Assembly (NCBI GenBank): GCA_038380435.1
Contig: JAWZYU010000018.1
Coordinates: 52,725,751-52,789,750 of the forward strand
Reading direction: 5' to 3'
DNA: 64,000 nucleotides
From: Ryuthela nishihirai
Lineage: Eukaryota; Arthropoda; Arachnida; Araneae; Heptathelidae
Within the stretch, counting starts at the first letter, position 1; each line of letters begins with the position of its first letter. The position numbers and the translations under genes were made by a program. The notes below the pieces were generated by a model that was given only the letters and a program-made list of their open reading frames with translations, had not been told where the DNA came from and searched no databases. This document shows positions 1 to 10,853 of the stretch, one piece after another.

Positions 1-805
1 GTGCTGTTCAATAATTCTTACTAGTATCCATGTAGCTTATTATTGACTAGTATCCATGTAGCTTCTTCTAGTATCCATGTAGCTTATTATTGATTGTATT
101 ATTTGAATCTTTGGTCCTCAGAAGCGGAAGAATAAGCTTAAAATTTGTATAGTTTCTTTAGAAGATAAATACAGAGTTAATCTAAGAGATAACTCTTCTC
201 CTTTCCAATTGTAGCTGAAGTTGAGAATGTGAAAACTGAAAAATTAACTTTAGGTATTGGGAGAAACAGATGTTTAGATCAATTACCTTACGGTACTTGT
301 AGTACTGTATCTGTTGTTTTGTCAAGCAGAGAAGAGCATTTAAATATTTATGTTTTTTCACGTAGTGCATAAGTCGTTGCAAAAGGATAATTTTTTTTTA
401 ATTTTCAGTCCAAACGCTTCGATTCGATTCGCTTACTAGAAAAGACTTCCCTTTATCTGTACTGTAGTAGCGAAAAACCTTACCACGATTAAAATTGTTC
501 AATGGGAGAAATGTATTTTAAATTTATATTTATTATATTCAATTTCATAAATCTAGAAACCTGACTCTGTAGCAAGTGAACCATTTAAACAGAAATTTAT
601 TTTTATAGTAAATGAAAAAATTTATTTGCGATTTAATTTCAGATCAAAATGTGAAAAAAGATTAACTTTTCCATACGTGAATAATTCTTCAACACAACAC
701 ACATGGATCAAAAAGGCTAGTAGATTGTCCAGGCGATTTAAAGGGGCAGCATTGAGTAGTTAAAATATTTAATACGTGCCACCTAAATAAAATAAATAAA
801 TAATA
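1..805. other. AT-rich sequence, nothing recognised
   Basis: At 1-95 there is a short direct repeat of TAGTATCCATGTAGCTT (three copies, two followed by ATTATTGA). The rest is AT-rich, with no coding-like frame or repeat family that I recognise. Confidence 0.6.
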
Positions 806-1251
806 AATACCCCCTCAAGCAGCTGCTTGCCACAGAGGTCTGACAGGAGCCTGTCAGTTTATATGCCATAGTAGAAGGTCTGTGAGGATGGCAGGACCTC
901 AGCAGAAAAACAACACACACATCCATGCCTTACCCGGGGCTCGAACCCAGGTCCCTTAGATCAGTAGCCAAGCGTGCTAACCACTCGGCCACGTAATAAA
1001 AAATAAATAAATAAATACTCCCTCAAGCAGCTGCTTGCCACAGAGGTCTGACAGGATAAATATAAAATAACTACCCCCTCAAGCAGCTGCTTGCCACAGA
1101 GGTCAGACAGGAGCATGTCAGTTTATATGCCATAGTAGAAGATCTGAGAGGATGGCAGGACCTCAGCAGAAAACAACACATACATCCATGCCTTACCCGG
1201 GGCTCGAACCCAGGTTCCTTAGATCAGTAGCCAAGCGCGCTAACCACTCGG
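806..1251 (-). mobile_element. Cluster of three SINE-A copies
   Basis: Three minus-strand copies lie head to tail. Copy 1 (806-993) is nearly complete but lacks the first few head bases. Copy 2 (1012-1055) keeps only the 3' end (CTCAAGCAGCTGCTTGCCAC and the CTGACAGG arm). Copy 3 (1071-1251) lacks the terminal head bases after CCACTCGG. Each starts on the + strand with a TAAATA-type run, the reverse complement of the T-rich SINE tail. Retention of 3' ends fits 5' truncation during target-primed reverse transcription. The later copies probably inserted into or next to the tail of an earlier one. Confidence 0.88.
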
Positions 1252-1849
1252 TACTCATTCAAAAAGAAAATTCTAAAATTTCTGGGATATAATAACTGGT
1301 ATAATTTTATAGCTTAAATTTAAAGAAATATCACTTAAAATTTCAAACGATATCCTATCAATAAACTGGAATCTCTATCTTTGATTTCATATGTGTGGTA
1401 ATAATTTTAAATTACTGCGTGCTTATATGCCCATCAGAAATTCATAATTGAAGGCAAATGCTCTCGATAATTTATTCCTAAACACAGAAATATATTTATG
1501 ATTTATAAACCTTCGGGGTTTTATCAATGGATTACTTTCTATAAATGTTTTAATTAATCCTTTATTAAAATATTTTTTTTCCCATGTACAAATCATGATT
1601 TGAGTGAGATCCAAGGAACCTTTGACCTTCTTACAAAAGAAAACTTATCGTAATTTTAAAAAAATCAAGAAATATTTGTAAAAATAACAGATATTCACAA
1701 ATTTTTTACTTTATCTAAATATCGAAATAAAAAATTCAAAAACTTGTCTTTTTTCGTCAATTCTACTTATTTCGATTCAAAAGACAAAGACGAATGATGA
1801 AACGGAGACTTTTGACCAGTATGAAAAATTTGCTCACCTTCTGAAGCTG
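1252..1849. other. AT-rich sequence, nothing recognised
   Basis: Low-complexity AT-rich DNA without a supported gene or repeat. Confidence 0.5.
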
Positions 1850-2045
1850 TGGCTCTATGTGCAGAAGAGCAATAACCTGCTCACAATAAAGAGAATGCTG
1901 GGTAACTTTAAGTTGATCTTTCTCTTTGCCTCTTAATAGCGGTGCCTCCCAGCGGATATTTTTTCTTGCACAACTATTAACCCTAGGGATCCTTTTGATC
2001 TGGCATTTTGCGTAGGAAATTGCTGTTCAGAGATGAAACAATCCA
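1850..2045 (+). repeat. Degenerate SINE-B 3' half
   Basis: Scattered matches follow the order of the SINE-B 3' half: GTGCA..., AAAGAGAATGCTGG, GGGATCCTTTTGATCTGGC, then GCTGTTCAGAGATGAAACAA. This parallels GTTAAAGAACACGCTGG, GGGGTCCATGTGACCTGGCC and GCTCAGAGGTAAAACAA of young copies. An old copy. Confidence 0.55.
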
Positions 2046-3059
2046 AGTCCCTATTTTTTTTGCTGGAGTCTACTCTGATGAAGATGTTACTATTTTTGTT
2101 GTTGAAAACCTTGTTTTGTTTTACTTGTTACGCCACTGATCACTACCTTCATAATCATATGTAGATTGCTCATATGCGTTAATGTAATTTTTTCCCTCTC
2201 ATTTCTGAAAGGTGTTTTATATAAAGAGAAAGATTTGTGCATTGAGAGTGTATTTAGGGAAAGAATAGTCAGATACTTTCCTATGTTTGAAATTTGTCGA
2301 GAACTGCAAACGTGCTACTATAGTAATGATTGCGTGATCACCTTGTATCCTAACTTTTTCAATAATTCTTTTCGAGCAAAATTTTCAAATAAAAGGTTTT
2401 TAATCTTGTTTCATTAATTATGCCTGGTATTGTGAAACGGTTCATACATGATAAAATAATCCATATGATGTGTTTTATTGTGATAAAAAATTAGAGATAA
2501 AATAGTTGTCAAAATATATATATCTTATACACTTCGAAAAGTATGCATCAACATTTTAAGAGTCCTATTTTTCAATTTCGCAGGAAAGATTATCTTAATC
2601 TCTCTCAATCATTTTACCTACTACGAAAGAGAGGCCATATTTAGAGATATTGGTGTGAGAGATTAAAGACTTCAGGAATAATTCAATATAAGAAGAAAAA
2701 ATAATTGCTCCCCTTTGTCTCTATTTAATATTAATAACGGTTCAACAGTCTTTCATTTGTTGTGAAGTTGTCACCTACACAATTATTACTTATTTTTTGT
2801 ACTGATTAAGTCTTCGGGAGTCTCGTTGCAGTTATTTTGTATTAGTTATTATAAAACACCTTAAAAATGGAAGGCGAAAACGTTTTGAGAGAAAACGTTA
2901 ATTAGTTTTTGGTCCTATGCTATTAGTGCATTTTCAACGGTATTAGAATACTGATAAAATGTTGAACCACATTAATATTTTCTATTTATGCTAAGGAAAT
3001 CTTTAATTCAAGTGCATTCTGTTCTGAACGATAACAAATTAGGGAATTGTCACTAAATG
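2046..3059. other. AT-rich sequence upstream of the CpG-rich island
   Basis: No repeat family or gene recognised. The open frame at 2166-2417 has no family features and is probably chance. Confidence 0.5.
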
Positions 3060-3674
3060 GTTTCAGTCTGTAACTTTCAAACTCCCGCCGTTTGAATATT
3101 TATTACCGAAGTTTCTTATGTCATTTAGTGTCGTTTCGAAACATTGTTACGCCCTGTTTCACTGTTTCAATTAAGTCCTCATTTCGTTTTGCATTTGAGT
3201 GTTGTCGTCATTTGTTATCACTCAGGCCTTATCTGTTATCGGCAAAGATCGGGACTAGGAAACTCCTCTTCGGGTCTCCGAAGGTCATATATGAGCGATC
3301 ATCATTCGACCGTTGGTCCCCCGAGACAATTTAAGTGGCTGGCTGCTGTGGCGTTTCTTCTTTGGCCGTCGTTGTCACGAGTCTGGCTCCACCGTTGATC
3401 TGTGCTTACCGTTCATTGGTCAAGAAAGCGAGACAAGCGAAGCACGTGACATTTCATTGGTCACTCTCCCAGACAGAACTTTCCCAAAGTCCGCCAAAAG
3501 GAATCAGGGGGGAGGGATGCAGTTGGAAATGGCGGCCAACTGCTACTAACGGTCGCCGGATTCCAGAACTCGTGGTATTGTGGCTTAACTGAAAAGTAGA
3601 ATTCGTTTCAGTATTTAGGCGCAGCTTCTGATGCACAGCTCCGGTTCTCAAGCTGAAAATTCAGGAATGTTCAG
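3060..3674 (+). promoter_or_regulatory. CpG-rich island, candidate let-7 complex promoter
   Basis: This is one of the few non-repeat stretches rich in G+C and CpG. Visible elements in + order are two inverted CCAAT boxes (TTCATTGGTCA around 3412 and TTTCATTGGTCA around 3452), a CACGTG E-box (3443-3448), a YY1-type core AAATGGCGGCC (3528-3538) and a possible arthropod initiator TCAGT (3608-3612). A weak 5' splice-donor-like TTCAG/GTTTGT lies at 3670-3680. YY1 sites just downstream of a start and paired CCAAT boxes are typical of TATA-less promoters. It sits 5.9 kb upstream of mir-100 on the sense strand, so I infer it could start the mir-100/let-7/mir-125 primary transcript. It could instead serve an unseen gene on the minus strand. 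Several overlapping open frames here reflect low stop-codon density and give no protein I recognise. Confidence 0.5.
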
Positions 3675-4773
3675 GTTTGTTTTAGCAGTTAGCATTTGGT
3701 GAGGAAATAATCCAGTACGCACTCTTTTTTTTTCTTGTTAGGCGTTTATAATTCAGTGCATTAGATGCTTTGGTATTTTGCTCACAGTTATTCGGAATAT
3801 AATGGGCGTTAATTAATGATATATGCACTTAAAATATTAACTACTAAAAGGGGAAGGATTTTTTTTTTATTAAACTGATTTGAAGTGAATAAGTTTTTGA
3901 AATCAAGCGATGATATTAACTTTAATTAGTTTTAGATTTTCAACGGGGCATTTGTTATTTATTAATGATTATTACTATTATTACAGTTTATATGGAGGTA
4001 GTCTTAAAACTGACGAATGTGACACGTACTTTTCACATCAGATAGATAGATAGATTGATATGTTGCGCTTTCGTACATTCATTATTTTGAGTTAATCATT
4101 TCAAATATCCCGCCACTTCCAAGTTAATTCGAATTAAAATTCACATTCCTGCAAAGCAGGCAAGCTTTGAAATAAATTGAAATAGATTAAAAATAAATAG
4201 GTTAAAAGACAGCATAATATCAGATCTCTGTGGCAAGAAAGAGTTTGAGGGAATATTTGTTTATTTTATTTTTAATAAGTAATATGTTACTATATATTAT
4301 CCAGGAAAAAGAGGGAGCTTTAATGGCGAAATTATTGAGTTGTACGATAATAAACTTGACAAATAAATTCTTCTGAATAATATATTTTTTTCTTTTTGAT
4401 GAAACTGAATACAATTGGAGCAAATGGTTCTGTGTACTTGTCAAAGAAGTGTGTAAAAAATACTGCCAATACTTGTATTGTTTCATTTCTTAATAGCACT
4501 CTTGTTGCACAATTAGCTAAATGGTTAAGTCACAAGGATTAGAGCAAAAAAACAAAAAAAGAATTTTTTTTTCCTCCAGTCGGTAGTTTTGTTAAAGGCA
4601 GTATTCTGTCAAAGACCATCTAGCAAGTATTTCAATGGCGGAAAGCATTTTTTTCCAGCACACAGAGCCACGGCTTAATCTTCAACCAATGGAGATCAGC
4701 TTTTCAAAACTCAAGACCACGGAGTTTCATTTTCTCCCCACATCATTAATTTTTGCTAATAAGCAATAAAAAA
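3675..4773. other. AT-rich sequence, nothing recognised
   Basis: Presumed first intron. Homopolymer runs and a short GATAGATAGATAGATTGATA tract near 4040, but no repeat family recognised. Confidence 0.45.
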
Positions 4774-4830
4774 ATACCCCCTCAAGCAGCTGCTTGCCAC
4801 AGAGGTCTGACAGGAGCCTGTCAGTTTATA
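4774..4830 (-). mobile_element. SINE-A, 3' end only
   Basis: A 5'-truncated copy. It keeps the tail, the CAAGCAGCTGCTTG palindrome and the CTGACAGGAGCCTGTCAG inverted repeat, then stops abruptly after TCAGTTTATA. Confidence 0.85.
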
Positions 4831-5084
4831 ACAGGTTGAAAAAAATTATGAGTCGAATAGTAATAAAATGTTTCAGAAAAGGGAAGAAAAATAAATTATG
4901 TTAATAACCAAGGAAACATTTTTCAGGAATACATTTGATCAAGAAGGCAAGATAGGATAAAATAAAATATGATCACATTGTCATGAATAATTAGGTAATA
5001 GTTGGTTCACTTGCTAGCTTAACCAGTCTTGTAACCTGATATTTGTTTCACTTGTTCTGGTGTTAAGATTTCTTCTGATAATCC

Positions 5085-5275
5085 CGTTTTGCCAAGGCGA
5101 GAAAGGGGACAACGATGAGCTTGGAAAAGTCATTTCCATCTCTATCCTAACACTATTTAGTGGATCCCTTTCTTACACAGAACATTGAACCGTGGGGTCC
5201 TTGTGACCTGTATATTTAGCGCATTGTATACACAAAATGTTTGCTTGGAGGTAAAACAACGAACCAATTGTGAAT
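5085..5275 (+). repeat. Degenerate SINE-B
   Basis: Ordered matches to young SINE-B: GGGGACAACGATGAGCTTGG (consensus GGGGACACCGATGGGCTTGG), GGGGTCCTTGTGACCTG, ATTTAGCGCATTGTATACA and GGAGGTAAAACAACGAACC. The tRNA-like head and much of the central domain are gone. Confidence 0.7.
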
Positions 5276-7236
5276 AATCAACTAGAGTAGTTAATAATCG
5301 TTTTAAGCAAGACCTATGACAGTATCATTAGTAGCAAAGCTCAAACCTAAAAGATTCATTTTTAAATGAATCCTGGATCCGAAAGTGACCACAGAGTTAA
5401 GCAGATTGTAGTGAAATACATGTGCGACCAGAATATGGATAAATTACCTAACATTCTTTGCTGGATCTTTCCATCCAGTAAAGGATATCTCATACTAGTC
5501 TATAACATATTAGGAACATAATACAAACAGATGACGATTTCTAAGGAAAATATATATTTTATTACTGATTCACAAAGATTGGTTTAATATACTTTTATAC
5601 GAATGCAATAATCACTTTAACATAATTAGACCTACTTGCTTAGTAATAAAATAATAAATCTTTTAACCCTGAATGCAGTCATTATCATGAGCAAAAGGGG
5701 ATTAAAATTCCTGACTGTCAACCGTGTCTTTCTACAAGTCTAGAAAAGGAATATTTTTCTGTAGGGAAAGGGTGAATTTTGCGATAGACCATTAAATATC
5801 ATTTCTTCTAAAGGTTGTAGTAAATTTTAGCATTGTCTATGAGGAACATCACGGATTTTTTTGTGTGTGTGTTGGAGGGGGCACAAAAAATTTCTTTTGC
5901 GAATGAAAGCGGAAAAAAAAGAAATCGATATCAGATGTAACTAAATTTCTTTTATTTACATTTGATAAAGATTACGATTACATAAAATAGAAAAAATAAT
6001 ACACACCTAAATTAATTTCTTGTGTTTTGATCTAATATTTTCCCTCTACTAGAATTTGTGTGCGATGTCGGTCCTCCTTCTTACAATTCGGGCAATTTGC
6101 ACTGTTCGAATTTTTGGCAATAATACCAGACTGAACATTGCCGAACACAGTGAGATTAATAATTTGTGAAATGTACTTAAAATTAGAATTTTTATACTAA
6201 TTGTACTTAAACTTAAAATGACTTGTACTTAACTTAAATGTACTCAAAACAATTGAGCTTTTCAGCGATATATGAGTAGGTGAGAAATAAATTATCTTAT
6301 CAAGCTTTGTTCCTTTACTGTTACAGTGAGAAATTAAATCATTGGTTTTTTTTTCCTTTCGTAAGTAAGATAACTTAATGCTTAGACTACTTATTTAACT
6401 TTTAATTCTCTCTTAAAGTCTCTTAACATCTTATCCTTCCTTCCAACATTGATGAAAGGAAATACATTTGGTGGAATATTTGGAAATCAAAACTGTAAGA
6501 CTGAAGAGTCTTAGGAAACAAAGCCTTCTTTATTTACCAGCTATGGAAATAAACTCTGAAGTCTAATTTATTGGTTGATATTTAGTAGAATAGTTCATTC
6601 CTCTTGCCCTTTTCGAAAAATAAAAATCCTGTTCATATTCCCCCCGCTCCCCCCCAAAAAATGTTCGGTTTACAGCTCCCTCTCATCATGAGTTTAAGAA
6701 AAGGGTTGCCATCAACCTTTCTTCCATCAAAATCGGGAATTTCGTAAATTATAACGAACCTAACGAATTATATCTCAAATGAAAGCTATTGATGTAAGGA
6801 GTATCAAGGGCTACTTCAATTATGCCTCTTTCTTTCTGCCCTCCTGCAAATAAAGGGATCGAGGAGGAAAATCTCATAGGAGTCGATCGTAATCAGTTGT
6901 ATATCAAATGAAATTTGCAACATGAGGTGTATTTTCTAATATATATCTTAGAAAGTGTAATATCCCATCAGTGCTTCATAAATCTGCTAGTAAGTATTAC
7001 TTAAATATCCTACAGTTTCGGTCGTAGTTTTGCGGGGACTTTTAAAAATTACTGTAAAGTATTTTGTCTGATGATTAAAGGTATTTTTTGCCTAAGAAAG
7101 GACTCACTCATTGTTGATCGTATATCATTGAACATTTTAAGGGTAAACTTGCTTTAGACAAGCCGATGGATATCTCATAATTTGAAACTTAGGTTAGAAC
7201 ATGTATTCATTGCTCCTACGATTTTATGAAGAGATA
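5276..7236. other. AT-rich sequence, nothing recognised
   Basis: About 2 kb of presumed intron. A TGTGTGTGTG tract lies near 5870 and a C-rich run near 6640. No gene or repeat family recognised. Confidence 0.45.
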
Positions 7237-7410
7237 TACTGATCTAAGGGACCTGGGTTCGAGCCCCGGGTAAGGCATGGATGTGTGTGTCGTTTTTCTG
7301 CTGAGGTCCTGCCATCCTCTCAGACCTTCTACTATGGCATATAAACTGACAGGCTCCTGTCAGACCTCTGTGGCAAGCAGCTGCTTGAGGGGGTATTTAT
7401 TTATTTTTTA
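7237..7410 (+). mobile_element. SINE-A, 5' truncated
   Basis: Begins within the tRNA-like head at TACTGATCTAAGGGACC. It keeps the B-box GGTTCGAGCCCCGGG, the body and the full 3' end with a TATTTATTTATTTTTT tail. The A-box half of the head is missing. Confidence 0.9.
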
Positions 7411-8621
7411 TGAACAAGAATAAAATTTTGCTCCAATGAATTTATATCGATTTATGAACGACAATGTGATCGAATTGTGCAATTCTACCTTTCTAACTCA
7501 TTCCTATAACAATTTTTCATACTTTTGATAATTTTATTTATTTTTTTTCCTTCATGCTGGTAACAAAGTGAAGCCAAAAACCTTTTTCCTGCAGAAGATT
7601 CTACTTTAAGGTGATTTGGGAGCCTCCATTGAACTTCAACTTTCTTCACGATATCTGAGTGAAAAACATTGGGTCCGAATTTCACTGCCATAATAAACCT
7701 GAAAAATATCAAACTACAATAAATTTTAATTTTAGTATTTTTTCACCGTTTTCTTTTCACACTCCAAAATTATTTAAAGTTCCAACTGCAATTTAGATTC
7801 CCCTACTTACTTGAAATCTAATATCTCCTCACTGTTACACAACTGTCAAAACAATTGTTATTAAGAATTTAAAAAATGGTAACGTTTGAAGAGACTATCA
7901 TCTGTACCATCCTGTATTCACCGATCGAAATGTTATTTTGAATCATTAAAACGATACTAAACATCTCGGATAGTGATTAACTATTAAATTTAATTTAGTT
8001 GCGTTAAATCTGTTAAGGTATTTATGCCATTTATTTTATGATAATATTTTGGAAATTCTATTCGTTCATGCAAGTTCAATAGTTACAGAAAAATTCTGTG
8101 TTATATTAAAACTTTGCTACAAATTGCTATTATTTTATAATTTAAAATATATGTTGCTGAATAATTCTTCGTTATTCTGCTGTTCCTCTTATTTTCAAAA
8201 TGTTTCCCTCATGATTTCTAAATGCACTGGATTTTTTTTACAATAGGTTTTGCTTGTCCTAAAATATAATGGTTTCAAACATTTTAGGTTAGGCTTAAAA
8301 AATAATAATAGCACATACATTAATGACAAAAAATCGTAGATATAAATTAACAGTTATGTACTGTAAGGGCTATTAAGGTCAAAACCGCTATTATGCAGAC
8401 TTCGAAACATTAAGCTATACATATATCATTCTTACCCATAAGACTTACGTTTAATTTAGCAGTAATAGATTGTTTTTCTGTTTAATAACTTTCTCTGTGC
8501 GCATGTTGTTTCATGTGTTATTAATATATCATCTAATTTTTATGAGATTTTGCAAAAAAAATTGCTTTTGCAAATTTTTTTTTTTCCTTTTCATTATGTA
8601 TTACAAGAAAATATAATAAAA
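7411..8621. other. AT-rich sequence, nothing recognised
   Basis: Presumed intron. The minus-strand frame at 7485-7712 matches no family I know. Confidence 0.45.
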
Positions 8622-8811
8622 TAAATACCTCCTCAAGCAGCTGCTTGCCACAGAGGTCTGACAGGAGTCTGTCAATTAATATGCCATAGTAGAAGGTCTC
8701 AGAGGATGGCAGGACCTCAGCAGAAAAACCACACACACATCCATGCCTTACCCGGGACTCGAACCCAAGTCCCTTAGAGCAGTAGCCAAGAGCGCTAACC
8801 ACTCGGCCATG
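8622..8811 (-). mobile_element. SINE-A, nearly full length
   Basis: Complete from tail to GGCCATG at the head, lacking the last few 5' bases. Slightly diverged (TACCTCCTCAAG; TCAATTAATATGCC). Confidence 0.9.
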
Positions 8812-8984
8812 TATTAACATAATGAAAAGAAAAAATAGCATTGAAACGACAAAAAGGAAAAGAAAATGCACCAAAAAATAACACTTTAATAAATGTATCC
8901 TCTATTAATGAAAGAAAAGAGAGGGGGGGGGAACTTGTAGAAGAAGATCTGTGAAGCATACAACTGCAAGGAGCCCAGATAGTT

Positions 8985-9278
8985 TTATCTTGGATTTAAA
9001 CCTAAGTTCTTCAACACGAGTGGAATTATATTGGTCTTCCAAATTATATTAGATATGGAGAAATTTGCCAAAAATGCACTGATGTCCTCTGGTTCGAAAT
9101 CAATTAACGAGCTTCTTTCAATTTCAGCACTTTGAAGCACACCTTGGATTGCCTTGATGGGAATGATTAGCTCCTTTTTTTTTTGAGCAATTTGCATATT
9201 GCAAAAGTTCTCCAATCAGAGGTAGAACAGCTCGGTCAATCGTACTGTGACATTTTTCGATAATTGTAAATATTACTA
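8985..9278 (-). pseudogene. Possible decayed coding fragment, unidentified
   Basis: Read on the minus strand, one frame is open from about 9278 to the A10 run at 9175-9184 and gives a helical-looking stretch containing IDRAVLPLIGELLQYAN. After the A10 run a second frame continues to 8985 with LIDFEPEDISAFLANF and ends at a stop. The residue mix, including acidic residues and an amphipathic pattern, looks more protein-like than most open frames in this AT-rich window. A one-base slip in the A10 run would explain the frame change. I do not recognise a family, see no splice sites that fit well, and cannot exclude chance. It lies antisense to and just upstream of mir-100. Confidence 0.25.
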
Positions 9279-9521
9279 CTATGAATATGCGATGCTAAAA
9301 AAACCAAATTTATCACTTTTTATTACATCATTTTCTTATCTTTCTGAGGGGGTTATTCTGAAAGAGGCCAAAGAAGTTATATATTGCTGCTATCATAAAG
9401 TTCACTTTTTTTTAATGGAATTGAAATCAAAGAATCGCCTATAACATTTTTTGGAAGCTTTCGCCTCAGTTCTAGTGAAATTGGAAATTAATAAACGAAA
9501 GCTAACTGCCAAGACATAAAC

Positions 9522-9606
9522 GATCAGTTTACCTCTACCCGTAGATCCGAACTTGTGGTCTTTTCAGTTTCACAAGTTTGATTGTACGGGTCTAGGTATT
9601 GTGATC
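9522..9606 (+). ncRNA. mir-100: mir-100 precursor hairpin
   Basis: The mature 5p sequence lies at 9536-9558 and reads TACCCGTAGATCCGAACTTG followed by TGG. The bases CCCGTAGATCCGAACTTGTG are identical to the core of miR-100, one of the oldest animal microRNAs and a relative of miR-10. The 3p arm at about 9573-9594 (CAAGTTTGATTGTACGGGTC...) pairs with it: ACCCGT with ACGGGT and AACTTGTG with CACAAGTT. Lower-stem pairing continues outward, with TACCT (9530-9534) against AGGTA and GATCA (9522-9526) against TGATC (9602-9606), giving an 85-nt hairpin. The first mature base is T where the usual miR-100 has A, if processing starts at the same place. It is the first hairpin of the let-7 complex, 23.5 kb upstream of let-7 on the same strand. 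Identification is by sequence identity; precise ends are inferred. Confidence 0.95.
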
Positions 9607-9847
9607 CATTCATCTTTTACGAAACGAAAGATGATGACTTTTCCAAGATGCTGCAACCAAAATCTGCAGATGGGCTCTTCAGCTTCTGCTCTTTCTATAT
9701 AATTATTGAAGAACTATTTGAAGGAGAAGACATACGAAATTCACAAAATACTGCTTTTGAAGAATCAATTTTACCTCTGTTTGAATTCAAAGATTTACGA
9801 TTTACTTCTCCATTGCATATTAGAGAGTTTTTATTATTTTGTAATAA

Positions 9848-10032
9848 ATGAAATTCCCATCAAACAACTGCTTGCCACAGATGCAAGTCAGCTGCTGCCA
9901 GTTTATACGCCATAGAAAAGACCTGTAAGGAAAGGAAAATATCAGCAGAAAGACAACACGTACATCCATACTTTACCCCGAACTCTATCCAGGTCCCTTT
10001 GATCTGTGGTCAAGCGCTCTAACCTCTGGGCT
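9848..10032 (-). repeat. Degenerate SINE-A
   Basis: Diverged minus-strand copy: AACTGCTTGCCACAGA, CAGTTTATACGCCATAG, ATATCAGCAGAAAGACAACA, CATCCATACTTTACCCCG and CAGGTCCCTTTGATC in consensus order. An older insertion, 240 bp downstream of the mir-100 hairpin. Confidence 0.8.
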
Positions 10033-10065
10033 ATTTATGAAGATTTAAAATCTTCATATATAGCC
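10029..10065. repeat. 37-bp near-perfect palindrome
   Basis: GGCTATTTATGAAGATTT is followed at once by its near-exact inverse AAATCTTCATATATAGCC. It abuts the head end of the degenerate SINE-A. Confidence 0.75.
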
Positions 10066-10447
10066 GAAAACTAGAAATATGCATTTTCCTCATCAGTACA
10101 CCCAAATAATCATTTATCAGATAATTATGTTGAATAAGAACTATCATGCCGTAGTGTATTATTTTTTCTTTTATTCAAATCCTCTTCTTAGATTTTAAAT
10201 AATAATCAAGATAAAGCCAGCTTTTGTTTGAATTTTATTAACTTATTTTTATTATGAATTATCAAATTATCATTTTAATTTTAGAAGGTACATAAACAAA
10301 TCAAAAAGTATTCCAAAAAGAAAGAGGAAAACAATGTGGCGAGCTTTAACTCTTTCCTCGGTGTTTATATTGCGAGGCCATGTTATATGCCCCTTCTGAA
10401 TGATTGCAATTAAATGAAAATTTGTCAGCATGTATTCGTATTAAACT

Positions 10448-10841
10448 GGGGTGGGGGTGGCTCAGTCGGTAGCGCGCCAGGCTCGTAATCTGTAGTTCCC
10501 AGGTTCGAGTCCCAGTTGGGTCAGCGTTGAGCTTTATCTCCGCAAAATTCCCCGCCCTGCCCACGGTCAGTAGGAGACACCGATGGGCTTGGAAAGGCCG
10601 CCGTCCGTTGGATGGGACGTTAAGCCGTGTCCCCGTGTGCGGGAGAGCCATACCCTGTGCACGTTAAAGAACACGCTGGATGGCCTTGACGGGAGGCTAC
10701 CATCTGTCTCCCAACAGCTGTTCCAGTGGGTCCCCTCCCCCAACCTTCTCTGAGCCTTCGGGGCCATGTGACCTGGCCATTTAGCCCATGGTGTGCAAAA
10801 AAGTGCTGCTCAGAGGTAAAACAACCAACCAACCAACCGAA
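10448..10841 (+). mobile_element. SINE-B, full length
   Basis: Young copy bounded by the 12-bp target duplication TCGTATTAAACT (10436-10447 and 10842-10853). The head resembles tRNA-Met/Thr: A-box GTGGCTCAGTCGGTAGCGCG, CTCGTAATCTG with CGT where the anticodon would be, and B-box AGGTTCGAGTCCC. Then come the central domain (GGATGGGACGTTAAGCCGTG, GTGCACGTTAAAGAACACGC) and a 3' end AGAGGTAAAACAACC with expanded (AACC)n. RNA polymerase III is expected to read it from the internal boxes. The central domain resembles the deeply conserved metazoan SINE domain (Nin/Meta type, from memory). Confidence 0.93.
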
Positions 10842-10853
10842 TCGTATTAAACT

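Noticed and set aside
806..1251. CRISPR-like array
   Set aside because: Repeated units are SINE copies of unequal length without regular spacers, in a eukaryotic genome.
3092..3592. Coding exons in the CpG-rich island
   Set aside because: Several overlapping frames in different phases, none with recognisable features. Low stop density follows from base composition.
9582..9851. 89-residue + strand protein downstream of mir-100
   Set aside because: Starts inside the mir-100 hairpin, runs to a degenerate SINE-A, and has no family features; most likely chance.
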